A program made the translations under genes and the position numbers. A stretch of DNA of 64,000 nucleotides from Acidimicrobiia bacterium (GTDB taxonomy: Bacteria; Actinomycetota; Acidimicrobiia; IMCC26256; JAOSJM01). Location: contig JAOSJM010000001.1 in NCBI GenBank assembly GCA_027494165.1, forward strand, positions 806,001 through 870,000, given 5' to 3'. Below the pieces are notes generated by a model. The model was not told where the DNA came from. It made no database searches and saw nothing but the letters and a program-made list of their open reading frames with translations. Shown here piece after piece: positions 31,632 to 41,373 of this stretch (position 1 is its first letter; every line of letters begins with the position of its first letter).

Positions 31632-33029
31632 TCAGCCGAGCCTGCTCATCAGCCGGAGCAGCAGCGGGTCCATCTCCGCTCCGGGCCGGCCCTCGTCCAT
31701 CTGCCGGTCCTGGCGCAGCAGCGCCCGCCGCGTGAGCTCGGCCGAGATCCACCGCAGCGGCTCGGGCGGGAAGGCCGGCTCGCGGGCGTCGACGAAGCAC
31801 AGCTCCGACAGGTCCCCGGCCTTGCCGAGCACCCGGTCGCGCAGGATCTTCCCCCCGGTGTGGGTGGGCGCGACCCCGTGGCCGTTGTAGCCCAGGCCGT
31901 AGTGGAGCCTCCCGGGCACCAGCGTGCCGAAGAGCGGCACGAAGCGCGCCGTGATCCCCACGGGCCCGCCCCAGTGGTGGGTGAAGCGGACGCCCGCGAG
32001 CTGCGGGAAGGTGCGGCGGAAGGTGGACGCGAGCTTCCGGGCGACGCCGCGGTGGCGGTCGTAGTCCGGTCGGATCGACGGCCGGCGCCGATGGTGCGCG
32101 TGCACGACCCCGTCGGTGCCGCCCCACAGGATCCGTCCGTCCGCGGTGCGGCGGTAGTAGTGGACGTAGTTCCGCTTGTCCTCGATCCCCTGGCGGCGCT
32201 CCCAACCGACCGAGGCCCACTGCGCGTCGGTGAGCGGCTCGGTGACGAGGACGTAGGTGTACAGGGGAAGGACCTTGGCCTCGAACCAGGACGTGGCCAC
32301 GGCCCAGGCGTTGGTGGCCAGCACGACCTGCTCGGCGGTCACCTCGCCGCCGGGCGACGCCACCCGCATCCGCGCTCCGGCCTCGTCGATCGCCGTGACG
32401 TCGGTGGTCTCGAGGACGGTGGCCCCCATCCGCTCGACGACGTCGGCGAGCCCCCGGGCGAGCCGGGACGGGTTCAGGACCGCGCAGTGGTCCTCCAAGA
32501 GGCCGCCGAGGTAGGTGGGGGAGTGGACCTCGGCCCGCGTCTCCTCGGCCGACAGGGCCCGGAAGCCCGGCAGGTCCAGCGCCTCGGCGGCGGCGAGGTC
32601 GGCCCGTACCCGGGCGAGCTGGGCCTCGTTCGTGGCCACGACCATCAGACCGCCGTGGACCCACTCGCAGTCGATGCCGTGGCGCTCGACGACCGTCCCG
32701 ATCTCCTCCACCGAGCCGGCCACGGCGAGGTGGGCGGCCCGGGCCGCGGCGTCGCCGTGGTTGCGGCGGAGGTGGGCGAGGCCCATGTCGAGGAGGGTCA
32801 TGGCGAAGCCGCCGTTGCGGCCGCTGGCCCCGAACCCGATCTCCTCGCGCTCCAGCACCGCGACCCGCAGCGACGGGTCGGCCTCCAGCAGGTGGTAGGC
32901 GGTCCACAGGCCGGTGAACCCGCCGCCGACCACGGCGACATCGACGTCGAGGCGCCCGGCCAGCGCGGGTCGGGGGAGGTGGGGGCGGGTCTCGTGCCAG
33001 TAGATGGTCGATCCGTAGAGGTCACGCAT
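31632..33029 (-). CDS. FAD-dependent amine/D-amino-acid oxidoreductase (DadA/GlpO-like)
   Basis: 465 residues beginning MRDLYGSTIYWHETRPHL. FAD-binding Rossmann VAVVGGGFTGLWTAYHLLEA at about residue 30, followed by GFGASGRNGGFAM. C-terminal NGHGVAPTHTGGKILRD closes the flavin site. Resembles gamma-glutamylputrescine or other amine oxidases of the DAO superfamily. It is the last gene of a leftward catabolic series, 38 bases after the thioesterase gene. Confidence 0.85.
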   Translation of the reverse strand: MRDLYGSTIYWHETRPHLPRPALAGRLDVDVAVVGGGFTGLWTAYHLLEADPSLRVAVLEREEIGFGASGRNGGFAMTLLDMGLAHLRRNHGDAAARAAHLAVAGSVEEIGTVVERHGIDCEWVHGGLMVVATNEAQLARVRADLAAAEALDLPGFRALSAEETRAEVHSPTYLGGLLEDHCAVLNPSRLARGLADVVERMGATVLETTDVTAIDEAGARMRVASPGGEVTAEQVVLATNAWAVATSWFEAKVLPLYTYVLVTEPLTDAQWASVGWERRQGIEDKRNYVHYYRRTADGRILWGGTDGVVHAHHRRRPSIRPDYDRHRGVARKLASTFRRTFPQLAGVRFTHHWGGPVGITARFVPLFGTLVPGRLHYGLGYNGHGVAPTHTGGKILRDRVLGKAGDLSELCFVDAREPAFPPEPLRWISAELTRRALLRQDRQMDEGRPGAEMDPLLLRLMSRLG

Positions 33030-33067
33030 CTCGATGCTCCTGGTTCGCCCCGTGCCCTCGGGGCCGG

Positions 33068-33733
33068 TCACTCGTCGGGGTTCGCGGCGCGGCGCTCCAT
33101 CATGCGGGCCTCGACCTCCTCGAAGTCGACCGAGAGGAAGAGGGCCTCGGCCTCGGCGGTGAGGGTGTCGCCGGCGTGGCAGGTGGCGTGGGCCACGATG
33201 CGCCGCCCGTGCTGGTCCTCGACCCAACCCTCGAACCGGAGGTCCTCGTCGACGGGCGTGACGTGCCGGTAGCGGATGGTCAGGCGGGCGGTGACGCCGA
33301 CCGATCCGCCGATGGCCTGGGTCGCGCCGAGGAGCTCGTCGAACAGCGCGGCGACGTAGCCGCCGTGGACCCCGTGGGGCGGGCCCTCGTAGGCGGGCCC
33401 CAGCCGGGCCCGGCCCACGACCGCCCGGGTCCCGTCGGGCCGTTCCACGTAGTCGAGCTCCAGCGGCGGCGCGAGCGGGTTGAGCGCGCCCCGCAGCGGG
33501 CTCTGGTCCAGGAAGGCGTCGCGGGCCTCGGAGTCCGGGCGGGGTCCCCCCGCCTCGTACCAGCGAAGGCGGCGGGGGCCGCCGAGGACCGCGCGCAGGT
33601 CGCGGGCCAGCCCGGTCGCGGTGGCCAGGGCATCGAGCGGCGTGTCGGCCACGGTGAGGGTCTCGATGATGCCCCGCACCTCGTCGGCCAGCGCCGCGGC
33701 GAGCTCCCGGCGCGCGCTCGGATCGCCGGTCAC
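33068..33733 (-). CDS. PaaI/HGG-type acyl-CoA thioesterase
   Basis: 221 residues. The C-terminal half is a hot-dog fold with the HGG motif in PPHGVHGGYVAALFDELLG and a YRHVTPVDEDLRFEGWV strand. The helical N-terminal 70 residues are as in several actinobacterial thioesterases. Likely hydrolyses an acyl-CoA intermediate. Its GTG start overlaps the MaoC-like gene stop by four bases, so it is translationally coupled. Confidence 0.8.
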   Translation of the reverse strand: MTGDPSARRELAAALADEVRGIIETLTVADTPLDALATATGLARDLRAVLGGPRRLRWYEAGGPRPDSEARDAFLDQSPLRGALNPLAPPLELDYVERPDGTRAVVGRARLGPAYEGPPHGVHGGYVAALFDELLGATQAIGGSVGVTARLTIRYRHVTPVDEDLRFEGWVEDQHGRRIVAHATCHAGDTLTAEAEALFLSVDFEEVEARMMERRAANPDE

Positions 33734-34575
33734 CGGTCGGCCGTCCCTCGATCGGCGGCCCGGGGTTGGTAGACGGCGGTGTGGCGGACCTGCAGGACGG
33801 GCGACGAGTCGTCGGCGACCATGAGCACGTCGAGCACGACGAACCGGTGGCCCTTTCGCTCGAACAGCTCCGCCACGCGTCCCCGGGCCGCCACCCGCCG
33901 GCCGTCACGGACCGCGGCCCAGTTGCGGACCTCGCTGGCGACGTGGATCCACGGTCCGAGGACGACGTTGGCGGCGAGGGCGTGGTTGGCGAACCGCAGG
34001 AGCCAGCCCGGATGGGCCAGCCCTTCGGTCCGGTAGAGGGGTAGGCCCTCCCGGACGTCGTCGAGGTACTCGGGAGCGCGCTCGGCGCGGAACGTGGCCT
34101 CGACCGTGCCGAGCGGGTCGGCCGCGGCCAGGGTCTCGGGCGAGGCGGGTGGCGGGTCGTCGGGGAGCGGCGCGACCGGGTACCGGGCCGGGTCGGGCGA
34201 GGTCGCCGGCTCGTCGGGGAGGGCCGCGGTGGCGGTGGCGCAGAGCTCCCCGCGTCCGTCGTGGAGGGTCAGCGCCACCTCCGGCGGGCCACCCGCCGAG
34301 GCTCCGCCGGCCGGCTCGGCCCGCACCTCCACCTCGTCGCCGTCGTAGACCGGCTGGGCGAAGCGGGCGGCGATCGTGCCCCGCTCCAACCAGGGCCGGC
34401 CCCAGGCGGCCACGACCGGGTGGGTGAGGTAGGCGTACACGTCGACCCCGGGGACGAGGCCGCCCCGGAAGCCGAAGCGACGGGCGACCTCGTCGTCGTG
34501 GATCTTGTTCTCGGACGCGACCGCGGTGTTGGCGGCCCGGACCCGGTACGGCGTCCACGCCGCGGCGGCGGTCAC
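33730..34575 (-). CDS. MaoC-like double hot-dog hydratase family protein
   Basis: 281 residues with two hot-dog repeats. The first carries NKIHDDEVARRFGFRGGLVPG, resembling the hydratase active-site segment (Asp and Gly-rich turn, His). The second ends in KGHRFVVLDVLMVADD. Likely hydrates an enoyl-CoA or has a related role. The GTG start lies 34 bases after the preceding gene. Part of the block 31632-38985. Confidence 0.75.
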   Translation of the reverse strand: MTAAAAWTPYRVRAANTAVASENKIHDDEVARRFGFRGGLVPGVDVYAYLTHPVVAAWGRPWLERGTIAARFAQPVYDGDEVEVRAEPAGGASAGGPPEVALTLHDGRGELCATATAALPDEPATSPDPARYPVAPLPDDPPPASPETLAAADPLGTVEATFRAERAPEYLDDVREGLPLYRTEGLAHPGWLLRFANHALAANVVLGPWIHVASEVRNWAAVRDGRRVAARGRVAELFERKGHRFVVLDVLMVADDSSPVLQVRHTAVYQPRAADRGTADR

Positions 34576-34609
34576 CGGGCTCCGTCCGGGACGGGCTCGG
34601 GGCGCCCGG

Positions 34610-36067
34610 TCACACCCGGGCCAGGTCGCCGGCCACGAGGGCGGCGACGTTGAAGCCGGAGTCGGTGGCCTGGTGGGTCCCGCAGCCGTAGCCGCCGGCG
34701 TCGCAGCCCACGAAGTAGAGCCCGGGCAGTGGGCTGCGGGCGTCGGGCTTCGTGCGCCCGCACTGCCCGATGACCTGGGCCAGGCCGATGCACTCGCCTC
34801 CCTGGCCCGGGACGACCGCGTCGCGGCTCGCCGCGGCGACGTTGGTGGACGTGAACACCTCGCGGCGGGTCACGTGGCCCTCCAGGTCCGGCCAGGTCCA
34901 GAGCATCTCCCGGTCGACCCGTTCCACGGCGGCCTCGTTCATGGGCGACTGGGGATCCGGAGAGCACATCGTGCCGGCCAGGATCACCTGGTGACCGGGG
35001 TCGGGGGCGAGGTCGGGGTCGTACAGCGAGGGCACGACGACGAAGAGCAGCGGATGGTCGGGCCACTCGCCGGCCTCGGCCCGGGCGAACCGCTCGGAGT
35101 CCCACCAGGACTCGTCCGAGAACTGGAGGACCATGGCGTCGCCCAGGACCGGGGCGTCGACGAAGTACCGGATCCCCACGAAGGCGAGCGACGGTTCGAG
35201 GGCGCGGACCCGCTCGACGTAGTCGGGCGGGAACGCCTCGGGGCCCACGAGCTTGAGCACCGTGGGCTGGATCCCGGCGTTCGACACGACGGCCCGGGCG
35301 CGCAGCTCGTCCTCTCCGGCGGTGACCGCGAACCCGCCCTCGACGGAGGTGATGCCGTCGACCCTCGTGCGGGACCGGTACTCGCCTCCCTTGCGGACCA
35401 GGTGGTCGACGGCCGCCTCGACCGGGTGCGCGTAGCCCTTCACGTGGTAGCGCCCCGCGCCTCCGGCGTAGAAGTCGCGCAGCGTGCGGATCGCCTCGGA
35501 GGCCGGTAGCCGGTCGACCGGCACGACGAACAGGAGGTTGAGCACGGTGAGCTGGTGGGCCAGCAGCGGACCGGCGAGGCCGAAGCCACGGAGCCAGCTC
35601 AGCATGTCGACGTCGTCGAGCGCGGCGATCTGGTCCTCGGGCATGGTGAGGATCGTGGCGGCGGCGCCGAGCATCGCGGCGGACTCCTCCTCGCCGGCGC
35701 CGAGCAGCGCGGGAAGGCGGGCGGCGGCGGCCGGGTCGGCCGACGGCCGGGCCGACAGGGGGGCGGCCACGACCGACCCGTCGGGGCGGACGTAGCGGAA
35801 GTGCCCGGCCTGCTCGGGCATGGAGAAGCGGATCTCCGCCTCGAGGCCGAGGACCCCGGCGAGCTCGTGGACGCGCGAACCCTCGGACGGACCGCCGGCG
35901 ATCGGCCACAGCTCGTAGCGGTACCCGTCCTTGGCGATGGTCATGGCCTTGCCGCCGGGGCGGGGGTTCTTGTCGACCAGGCAGACCCGCAGGCCCTCCT
36001 CGGCGAGGAGCGCCGCGCAGGTGGCGCCGCCGTATCCCGCACCGACCACGATCACGTCGAAGTCCAC
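34610..36067 (-). CDS. Phytoene-desaturase-like FAD-dependent oxidoreductase
   Basis: 485 residues. Dinucleotide-binding VIVVGAGYGGATCAALLAEE at the N-terminus and a second block, KNPRPGGKAMTIAKDGYRYE. The C-terminal FVGCDAGGYGCGTHQATDSG motif is typical of CrtI and related polyene or steroid oxidoreductases. Function within a CoA-ester cluster may be desaturation or isomerisation of a hydrophobic substrate. No membrane segment other than the Rossmann strand. Confidence 0.8.
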   Translation of the reverse strand: MDFDVIVVGAGYGGATCAALLAEEGLRVCLVDKNPRPGGKAMTIAKDGYRYELWPIAGGPSEGSRVHELAGVLGLEAEIRFSMPEQAGHFRYVRPDGSVVAAPLSARPSADPAAAARLPALLGAGEEESAAMLGAAATILTMPEDQIAALDDVDMLSWLRGFGLAGPLLAHQLTVLNLLFVVPVDRLPASEAIRTLRDFYAGGAGRYHVKGYAHPVEAAVDHLVRKGGEYRSRTRVDGITSVEGGFAVTAGEDELRARAVVSNAGIQPTVLKLVGPEAFPPDYVERVRALEPSLAFVGIRYFVDAPVLGDAMVLQFSDESWWDSERFARAEAGEWPDHPLLFVVVPSLYDPDLAPDPGHQVILAGTMCSPDPQSPMNEAAVERVDREMLWTWPDLEGHVTRREVFTSTNVAAASRDAVVPGQGGECIGLAQVIGQCGRTKPDARSPLPGLYFVGCDAGGYGCGTHQATDSGFNVAALVAGDLARV

Positions 36068-36136
36068 GGTCCCCTCCTGGGAGCGCTCGCCGGCGGGTGC
36101 GGGCGCCGGCCCGGTCGGTCGCCGCTCAGCCGCCCG

Positions 36137-37689
36137 TCACCGCTTCAGCTCGTAGCCCGCGGCCTCGCGGTCCCAGGTGTCCTCGGTGACACCCTCCTCG
36201 CGCAGCGGGTTCTTCTGGGCCCGGTGGGTGCCGGTCTTCTGGAGCGAGTCGACGACCCGGAGGTAGCGGGGGATCTGGAAGTAGGCCATGCGCTCCTCGC
36301 AGTGCTCCATCACCGAGAGCGGGTCGAGGGTCGCGCCGGGCTGCAGGACCAGCGCGGCCATCACCTCGTCCTCCCCGACGTCGGAGGGGACCGCGAAGGC
36401 CGCGCTCTCGAGGATGTCGGGGTGCTCGTCGAGGATCTTCTCGACCTCGTAGGAGGAGATGTTCTCGCCCCGCCGCCGGATCACGTCCTTCTTCCGGTCG
36501 ACGAACCACATCCACCCGCCCTCGTCGACGTAGGCGAGGTCGCCCGAGCGCATCCAGCCGCCCCGGGTCTTCTCGGCGGTGGCCTTCTCGTCCTTGTAGT
36601 ACTGGACCAGGACCCCGCTGGCGGGCCGGGAGACGATCTCGCCGATCTCGTTCGGTGCGCAGTCGGTGTCGTCCTCGCGGACGACGCGCATCTCGTTGAT
36701 CGGCAGGGGCTTGCCGATGGAGCCGACGGGAGCGTCGGGACCGGCGAAGGTGAGGCCCCCTTCGACCGTGCCGTAGAACTCGACGATCTCCACCCCGAAG
36801 CGCTGCTCGAACGGCTCCCAGATCTCCTTGGGGCAGGCCGCCGAGAGGACGAGCCGGACCGGGTTGTCGGCGTCGTCGGGCCGGGGAGGCTGCTTGAAGA
36901 GGATGGGCAGCATCGCGCCCAGCGAGTTGAACTGGGTGGCGCCGTACCGGCGCACCTCGTCCCAGAAGCGGGAGGCCGAGAACCGGCGGCCCAGGGCGAG
37001 CTGGGTACCCAACCCGAAGGCCCCCAGACCGAGATGAGCGCGGCGTTGGCGTGGAAGAGGGGCAGGCACGTGTAGAGGCGGTCCTCCTCGTTGAGCCCGG
37101 CGATCATGGCCATCATCGCCCCGCCCGCCACCTGGGCCTGAGGGATCACCACGCCCTTGGGGAGCCCGGTGGTGCCCGAGCTGTAGAGGACCATCATGAG
37201 GTCGGTGGGCTCGATCGTGTCGTCGTCGGCGCCGGCGGGGTCACCGGCCTGGACCCGGTCCCAGGCGACGTCCTCGCCCGCGTCGCCGCCGACCACGACG
37301 ACCCGGCGCACCTCGGGGAGCCGATCCCGGACCTGCTGGAGCTGGTCGAGGTGGTCGGTGTGGACGACCACGGTGTCGGACCCGGAGTGCCCGACGATGT
37401 GGACGAGCCCGTCGCCCTTGAGGGCGACGTTCACCGGGACGACGGGGGCGCCGACCCTCGCCGCGCCGAACCAGGTGAGGAGGAACTCGGGGCTGTTGGG
37501 GAGCAGGAGCGCCACGTTGGAGCCCTTGGTGACCCCGATCTCGCGCAGGCCGTTCGCCACGCGGGCCGAGCGCTCCTCGATCTCGGCGTAGCTGAGCTGC
37601 TGGTCCTCGAACAGCAGGTAGGGCTTGTCCCCGTGCTGGTCGCGCCCGCCGACGATCGTGCTGCCGACCGTGATCCTCGGAACCTCCAT
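36137..37689 (-). CDS. Acyl-CoA synthetase (AMP-forming, CaiC/bile-acid ligase-like), frameshifted
   Basis: About 517 residues. P-loop YSSGTTGLPKGVV; EFYGTVEGGLTFAG as the adenine motif; SGDLAYVDEGGWMWFVDRKK hinge; the C-terminal Lys lies in KTGTHRAQK, the form seen in carnitine and bile-acid CoA ligases. The frame breaks after ALISVWG. One base missing from the C run at 37021-37025 restores AFGLGTQLALG. Activates an acid for the neighbouring thiolase and acyl-CoA dehydrogenase steps. Confidence 0.9.
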
Positions 37690-37734
37690 CGTGCTCCTTC
37701 CTCGCTCGGGCGTGTCGGGTCGATGCCGGTCGGG

Positions 37735-38985
37735 TCAGCCCACGAGGATGTGGACCGCCTGGGCGGCGGCGTCGTTGCCGAGGAACCCTCCACCGTTCTG
37801 GGTGAGGCCGATCCGCGCGCCTTCCACCTGACGGGCGCCGCACTCGCCGCGGAGCTGCCAGGTGATCTCGGCGATCTGGGCCAGGCCGGTCGCCCCGACG
37901 GGGTGGCCCTTCGAGCACAGACCCCCGGACGTGTTCACCGGGATCCTCCCGCCCAGGTCGGTCTCCCCCTGGTCGACGAGCTTGCCGCCCTCGCCGCGGG
38001 GGCAGAGGCCCAGGTCCTCGTAGGCGAGGATCTCGGCGGGGGCCGTGGCGTCGTGCACCTCGGCGACGTCGAGTTCGTCGGGACCGATCCCGGACATCTC
38101 GTAGGCGGCGAGGCCCGCGCGGGTCTCGGAGGACTCGTCCTCGGACCCGGGGAGGTTCCCGGACCGGACGACCGAGGCCGCGACCCGTGGGCCCCGCAGC
38201 CCCCTGGCCCGCGCGTAGGCGTCGGACACGATCACGGCGGCGGCGGCGCCGTCGCCGATGGGGGAGCACATGAGCAGGGTGAGCGGGTAGGACACCTCGC
38301 GGGACGCCAGCACCTCCTCGAGGGTGACCTCGTCGCGGTACTGGGCCCGGGGGTTGAGCGCCCCGAACTTGTGACTCTTCACCGCCACCTTCGCCATCTG
38401 CTCCTGGGTGGTGCCGTACCGGTCCATGTGGACCCGGACCGCGGCGCTGTAGACGTCCATGAAGAGCGAGCGCGAGCCGCCGCCCTCCCCGGGCCCGCTC
38501 GACCCGTCGGCCGCCTTCTCCGATGCCTGGCGGGAGGAGCTCTCCAGCGCCTCCTTCACCTGGGCGAGCAGCTCGACGTCGATCGCGGCGTTGAAGGCCG
38601 TGAGCGACAGGCGCTTGTCGGGGTGGGTGAGCTTCTCGACCCCGAGCGCGAGCGCGACGTCGACCTGCCCGGTCACGACCTGCTGCCAGGCGAGGTGGAA
38701 GGCGCTCGACGCCGACGCGCAGGCGTTCTCCACGTTGAAGATCGGGATCCCGCCGATCCCCGACTCCCGGAGCACCACCTGGCCCCGGATGCACTCCTGG
38801 CCGGTGATGAGACCGGCCACCGCGTTGCCCACCACGGCGAGCTGCACGTCGCCGGGCTCGAGGCCGGCATCGGCGAGCGCCCCCGACACCGCCTCGACGG
38901 AGAGGCTCTTGAGACCCCGGTCGAGGAACTTGCCGAAGTTCGTCATGCCGACGCCGGCGACCACCACTCGTCCGTCGCTGCTCAC
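37735..38985 (-). CDS. Thiolase / lipid-transfer (SCP-x-like) protein
   Basis: 416 residues. Nucleophile region ENACASASSAFHLAW with Cys. C-terminal catalytic motifs VHDATAPAEILAYEDLG and CSKGHPVGATG, then NGGGFLGND. Such thiolases cleave 3-ketoacyl-CoA, and in actinobacteria several act on steroid or branched side chains. GTG 38985 heads the leftward operon, with the synthetase 45 bases downstream. Confidence 0.88.
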   Translation of the reverse strand: MSSDGRVVVAGVGMTNFGKFLDRGLKSLSVEAVSGALADAGLEPGDVQLAVVGNAVAGLITGQECIRGQVVLRESGIGGIPIFNVENACASASSAFHLAWQQVVTGQVDVALALGVEKLTHPDKRLSLTAFNAAIDVELLAQVKEALESSSRQASEKAADGSSGPGEGGGSRSLFMDVYSAAVRVHMDRYGTTQEQMAKVAVKSHKFGALNPRAQYRDEVTLEEVLASREVSYPLTLLMCSPIGDGAAAAVIVSDAYARARGLRGPRVAASVVRSGNLPGSEDESSETRAGLAAYEMSGIGPDELDVAEVHDATAPAEILAYEDLGLCPRGEGGKLVDQGETDLGGRIPVNTSGGLCSKGHPVGATGLAQIAEITWQLRGECGARQVEGARIGLTQNGGGFLGNDAAAQAVHILVG

Positions 38986-39325
38986 GAGCCGCCCTCCTGT
39001 CGGTCCGACCGCACCGGAAATCTAGTGGTATTCCCGCTACGTTTGCGATGGTTCCGCCCGGGAGCCTCGTGGCAGCCTACCCGGAGGGCTCGGAGCCCCC
39101 ACGGGTGGCCTCGCCGATGACGCGCATGATGGGTGAGCTCGGCATCGCCTGAGCCCGTCGGGAGATGGCGGTACGATCTGGCACGCTCACGTCAGAGGTG
39201 AGATCGAGGGCGTGGGCGGGACGGTGCGGTGGCGGCGTGGGGCGCGAGCCCGGTGCCCCTGACAATTCAGGGCAACCCTTGCTACCGTAACCAGCGTTGG
39301 GTTCCTCGCGAGGCGTGGAGGGGTC
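38986..39325. promoter_or_regulatory. Divergent promoter region with a short leftward ORF
   Basis: 340 bases between the thiolase (leftward) and acyl-CoA dehydrogenase (rightward). GGAAATCTAGTGGTATTCCC at 39016-39035 is a near-dyad in an AT-richer patch just before the thiolase, a plausible operator. On the right, TTGCTACCGTAACC near 39278 could hold a promoter for 39326. A leftward frame 39190-39077 (about 37 codons) reads like the N-terminus of an aminotransferase and is discussed under findings. Confidence 0.5.
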
Positions 39326-40537
39326 ATGGCACTGGCGGACATCGAGGTCGGTCTCGACGAGCAGGAGCTGGCCCTGCGGGACACCGCGCACCGCTTCGCC
39401 GAGGAGGTGATGCGCCCCGCCGGCGAGGCCCTCGACAAGCTGCCGGACCCCGCCCAGGTCATCGCCCCCGACTCGGTGCTCTGGCCGGTCTTCGCGAAGG
39501 CCGCGGAGGTCGGGATCGGCGACGCGCTGGGCCCCGACCCCGAGGCCGATCCCCACCAGCGGGGACGCCTCGGCTCGATCGTGTACGAGGAGCTGGGCTG
39601 GGGTGACTCCGGGCTCGCCATCAGCCTGGGGTGCGCGGGCTTCCACCGGACCTTCGCGCTCATGTCCGGCGACGCCGAGCTCGTGGACCGGTTCGCCGGT
39701 CCGGACAACCAGGACATCGGCTGCTGGGCCATCACCGAGCCGGACCACGGCAGCGACAGCCTCGCCTTCACCCAGCCGCACTTCCGCGACGGCGCCGTGC
39801 GAGCCAACTGCATCGCCCGGGCCGACGGCGACGACTTCGTGATCTCGGGTCAGAAGTCGGCCTGGGTCTCCAACGGCACCATCGCCACCGCCGCGGTGCT
39901 GTTCTGCACGATCGACTCCGACAAGGGGTTCGGCCACGGCGGGGTGGCCCTCGTCCCCCTCGACCTGCCCGGCGTCTCCAAGGGCAAGCCGCTCGACAAG
40001 CTCGGCCAGCGGGCCCTCAACCAGGGCGAGATCATGTTCGACGACGTCCGGATCCCCGGAAGCCACATGATCGTCCGTCCCGAGCTCTACGAGCTGGTGC
40101 TCGAGGGGATCCTGACCATGGCCAACCAGGCCATGGGCTCGATCTTCACCGGGGTGGCACGGGCCGCGTTCGAGCTGGCCCTCGACTACGCGAAGAACCG
40201 GGTGCAGGGCGGCAAGCCCATCATCGAGCACCAGAGCGTGCAGTCCCGGCTCTTCAAGATGTTCAGCCAGGTCGAGGCGGCCCGCTCGCTCGCCCGCCGC
40301 GTCGCCGCCTTCAACGCCGGCCCGACGCCGATGGTCCAGTACTCCATCGCCTCGAAGGTCTTCTGCACCAACACGGCCTTCCAGGTCGCGAGCGACGCGC
40401 TCCAGATCTTCGGGGGCAACGGGCTGACCCGTGAGTACCCGATCGAGAAGCTGTTGCGGGACGCCCGGGCGTCGATGATCGAGGACGGCTGCAACGAGGT
40501 GCTCGGCCTCGTGGCGGCGACCAGGCTGGCGAGCTGA
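39326..40537 (+). CDS. Acyl-CoA dehydrogenase family protein
   Basis: 403 residues. Segments GCWAITEPDHGSDS and ISGQKSAWVSNGTIA fit the flavin and substrate pocket; the C-terminal domain has ALDYAKNRVQGGKPIIEHQS and ALQIFGGNGLTREYPIEKL. The late region reads SMIEDGCNEV rather than the usual EGT ending, so the catalytic base should be checked. It introduces a double bond in an acyl-CoA. ATG 39326 gives the normal length. Confidence 0.9.
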   Translation: MALADIEVGLDEQELALRDTAHRFAEEVMRPAGEALDKLPDPAQVIAPDSVLWPVFAKAAEVGIGDALGPDPEADPHQRGRLGSIVYEELGWGDSGLAISLGCAGFHRTFALMSGDAELVDRFAGPDNQDIGCWAITEPDHGSDSLAFTQPHFRDGAVRANCIARADGDDFVISGQKSAWVSNGTIATAAVLFCTIDSDKGFGHGGVALVPLDLPGVSKGKPLDKLGQRALNQGEIMFDDVRIPGSHMIVRPELYELVLEGILTMANQAMGSIFTGVARAAFELALDYAKNRVQGGKPIIEHQSVQSRLFKMFSQVEAARSLARRVAAFNAGPTPMVQYSIASKVFCTNTAFQVASDALQIFGGNGLTREYPIEKLLRDARASMIEDGCNEVLGLVAATRLAS

Positions 40538-40566
40538 CTCGCGGGAAGCACAGGAGGACACCAGGC

Positions 40567-41355
40567 ATGGAACTGCGCGAGGTCATCGGTCGCCGTCGGT
40601 CGATGCGCTACCTCCGGCCCTACAAGCCGGTCGAGAAGGAGAAGATCCAACGCATGCTGGAGGCGGCCCGCATCGCCTCGCACTGGGGCAACGTCCAGAG
40701 CCTCCGGGCGGTCGTGGTCGACAAGTTCACCGCCCCCCAGGAGGTCGTCGACGCGCTCGTGGCCCCCATCGCGGGCTTCCAGATCCGGGTCGCCCCGGTC
40801 GTGATCGTCTGGTACCTCGAGACCGCGGCGGTCGACGAGCAGGGCGACCGCCTGCGCGAGCTGCTGGCCGCGGGGGCGCTCGGCTACGGCGAGGGCAAGA
40901 GGGACGCGCTCGAGAGCCAGATCATCCCCCTCTTCGAAGGCCTGCTCGAGACGCTCAAGGAGCCCGGTCTCGGAGAGCTCGACTGCGGGCAGGGGATCGC
41001 CCAGGCGACGCTCATGGCCTTCGAGCAGGGGCTCGGCACCTGCCTCCTCGGCACGCCCTACGGCGACCAGATCAAGGCGAACCTCGAGCTCCCCGACACC
41101 GCCCGGGTCCTCTGCCTGCAGACCGTCGGCTACCCGGCGGAGTCACCCGAGGCCGGCGGCCAGCGGCCCCGCCAGCCCTTCGAGGACCTCTTCCACCTCA
41201 ACGGGTTCGGCAAGGCCTTCCCGCGCTCCCCCGAGGTCGTCGAGGAGCTCACCCGGGACGGGATGCTCACGGACCCCGCGCCGCTCCCGTGGCGGGAGGA
41301 GGAGCTCGAGTACCTCCGGCGGGCCCTCGACCTCAAGGGTCACGGCCTGGTCTAG
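40567..41355 (+). CDS. Nitroreductase-family protein
   Basis: 262 residues. MELREVIGRRRSMRYLRPY is the classical FMN-phosphate-binding start, with SHWGNVQSLRAVVV and DCGQGIAQATLMAFEQGLGT as the dimer-interface helix. It reduces nitro, quinone or enone groups with NAD(P)H via FMN. ATG 40567 lies 30 bases after the acyl-CoA dehydrogenase stop behind AGGAGG, so it is an operon partner. Confidence 0.88.
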   Translation: MELREVIGRRRSMRYLRPYKPVEKEKIQRMLEAARIASHWGNVQSLRAVVVDKFTAPQEVVDALVAPIAGFQIRVAPVVIVWYLETAAVDEQGDRLRELLAAGALGYGEGKRDALESQIIPLFEGLLETLKEPGLGELDCGQGIAQATLMAFEQGLGTCLLGTPYGDQIKANLELPDTARVLCLQTVGYPAESPEAGGQRPRQPFEDLFHLNGFGKAFPRSPEVVEELTRDGMLTDPAPLPWREEELEYLRRALDLKGHGLV

Positions 41356-41373
41356 CGGAGCGCCGGGGGAGGG

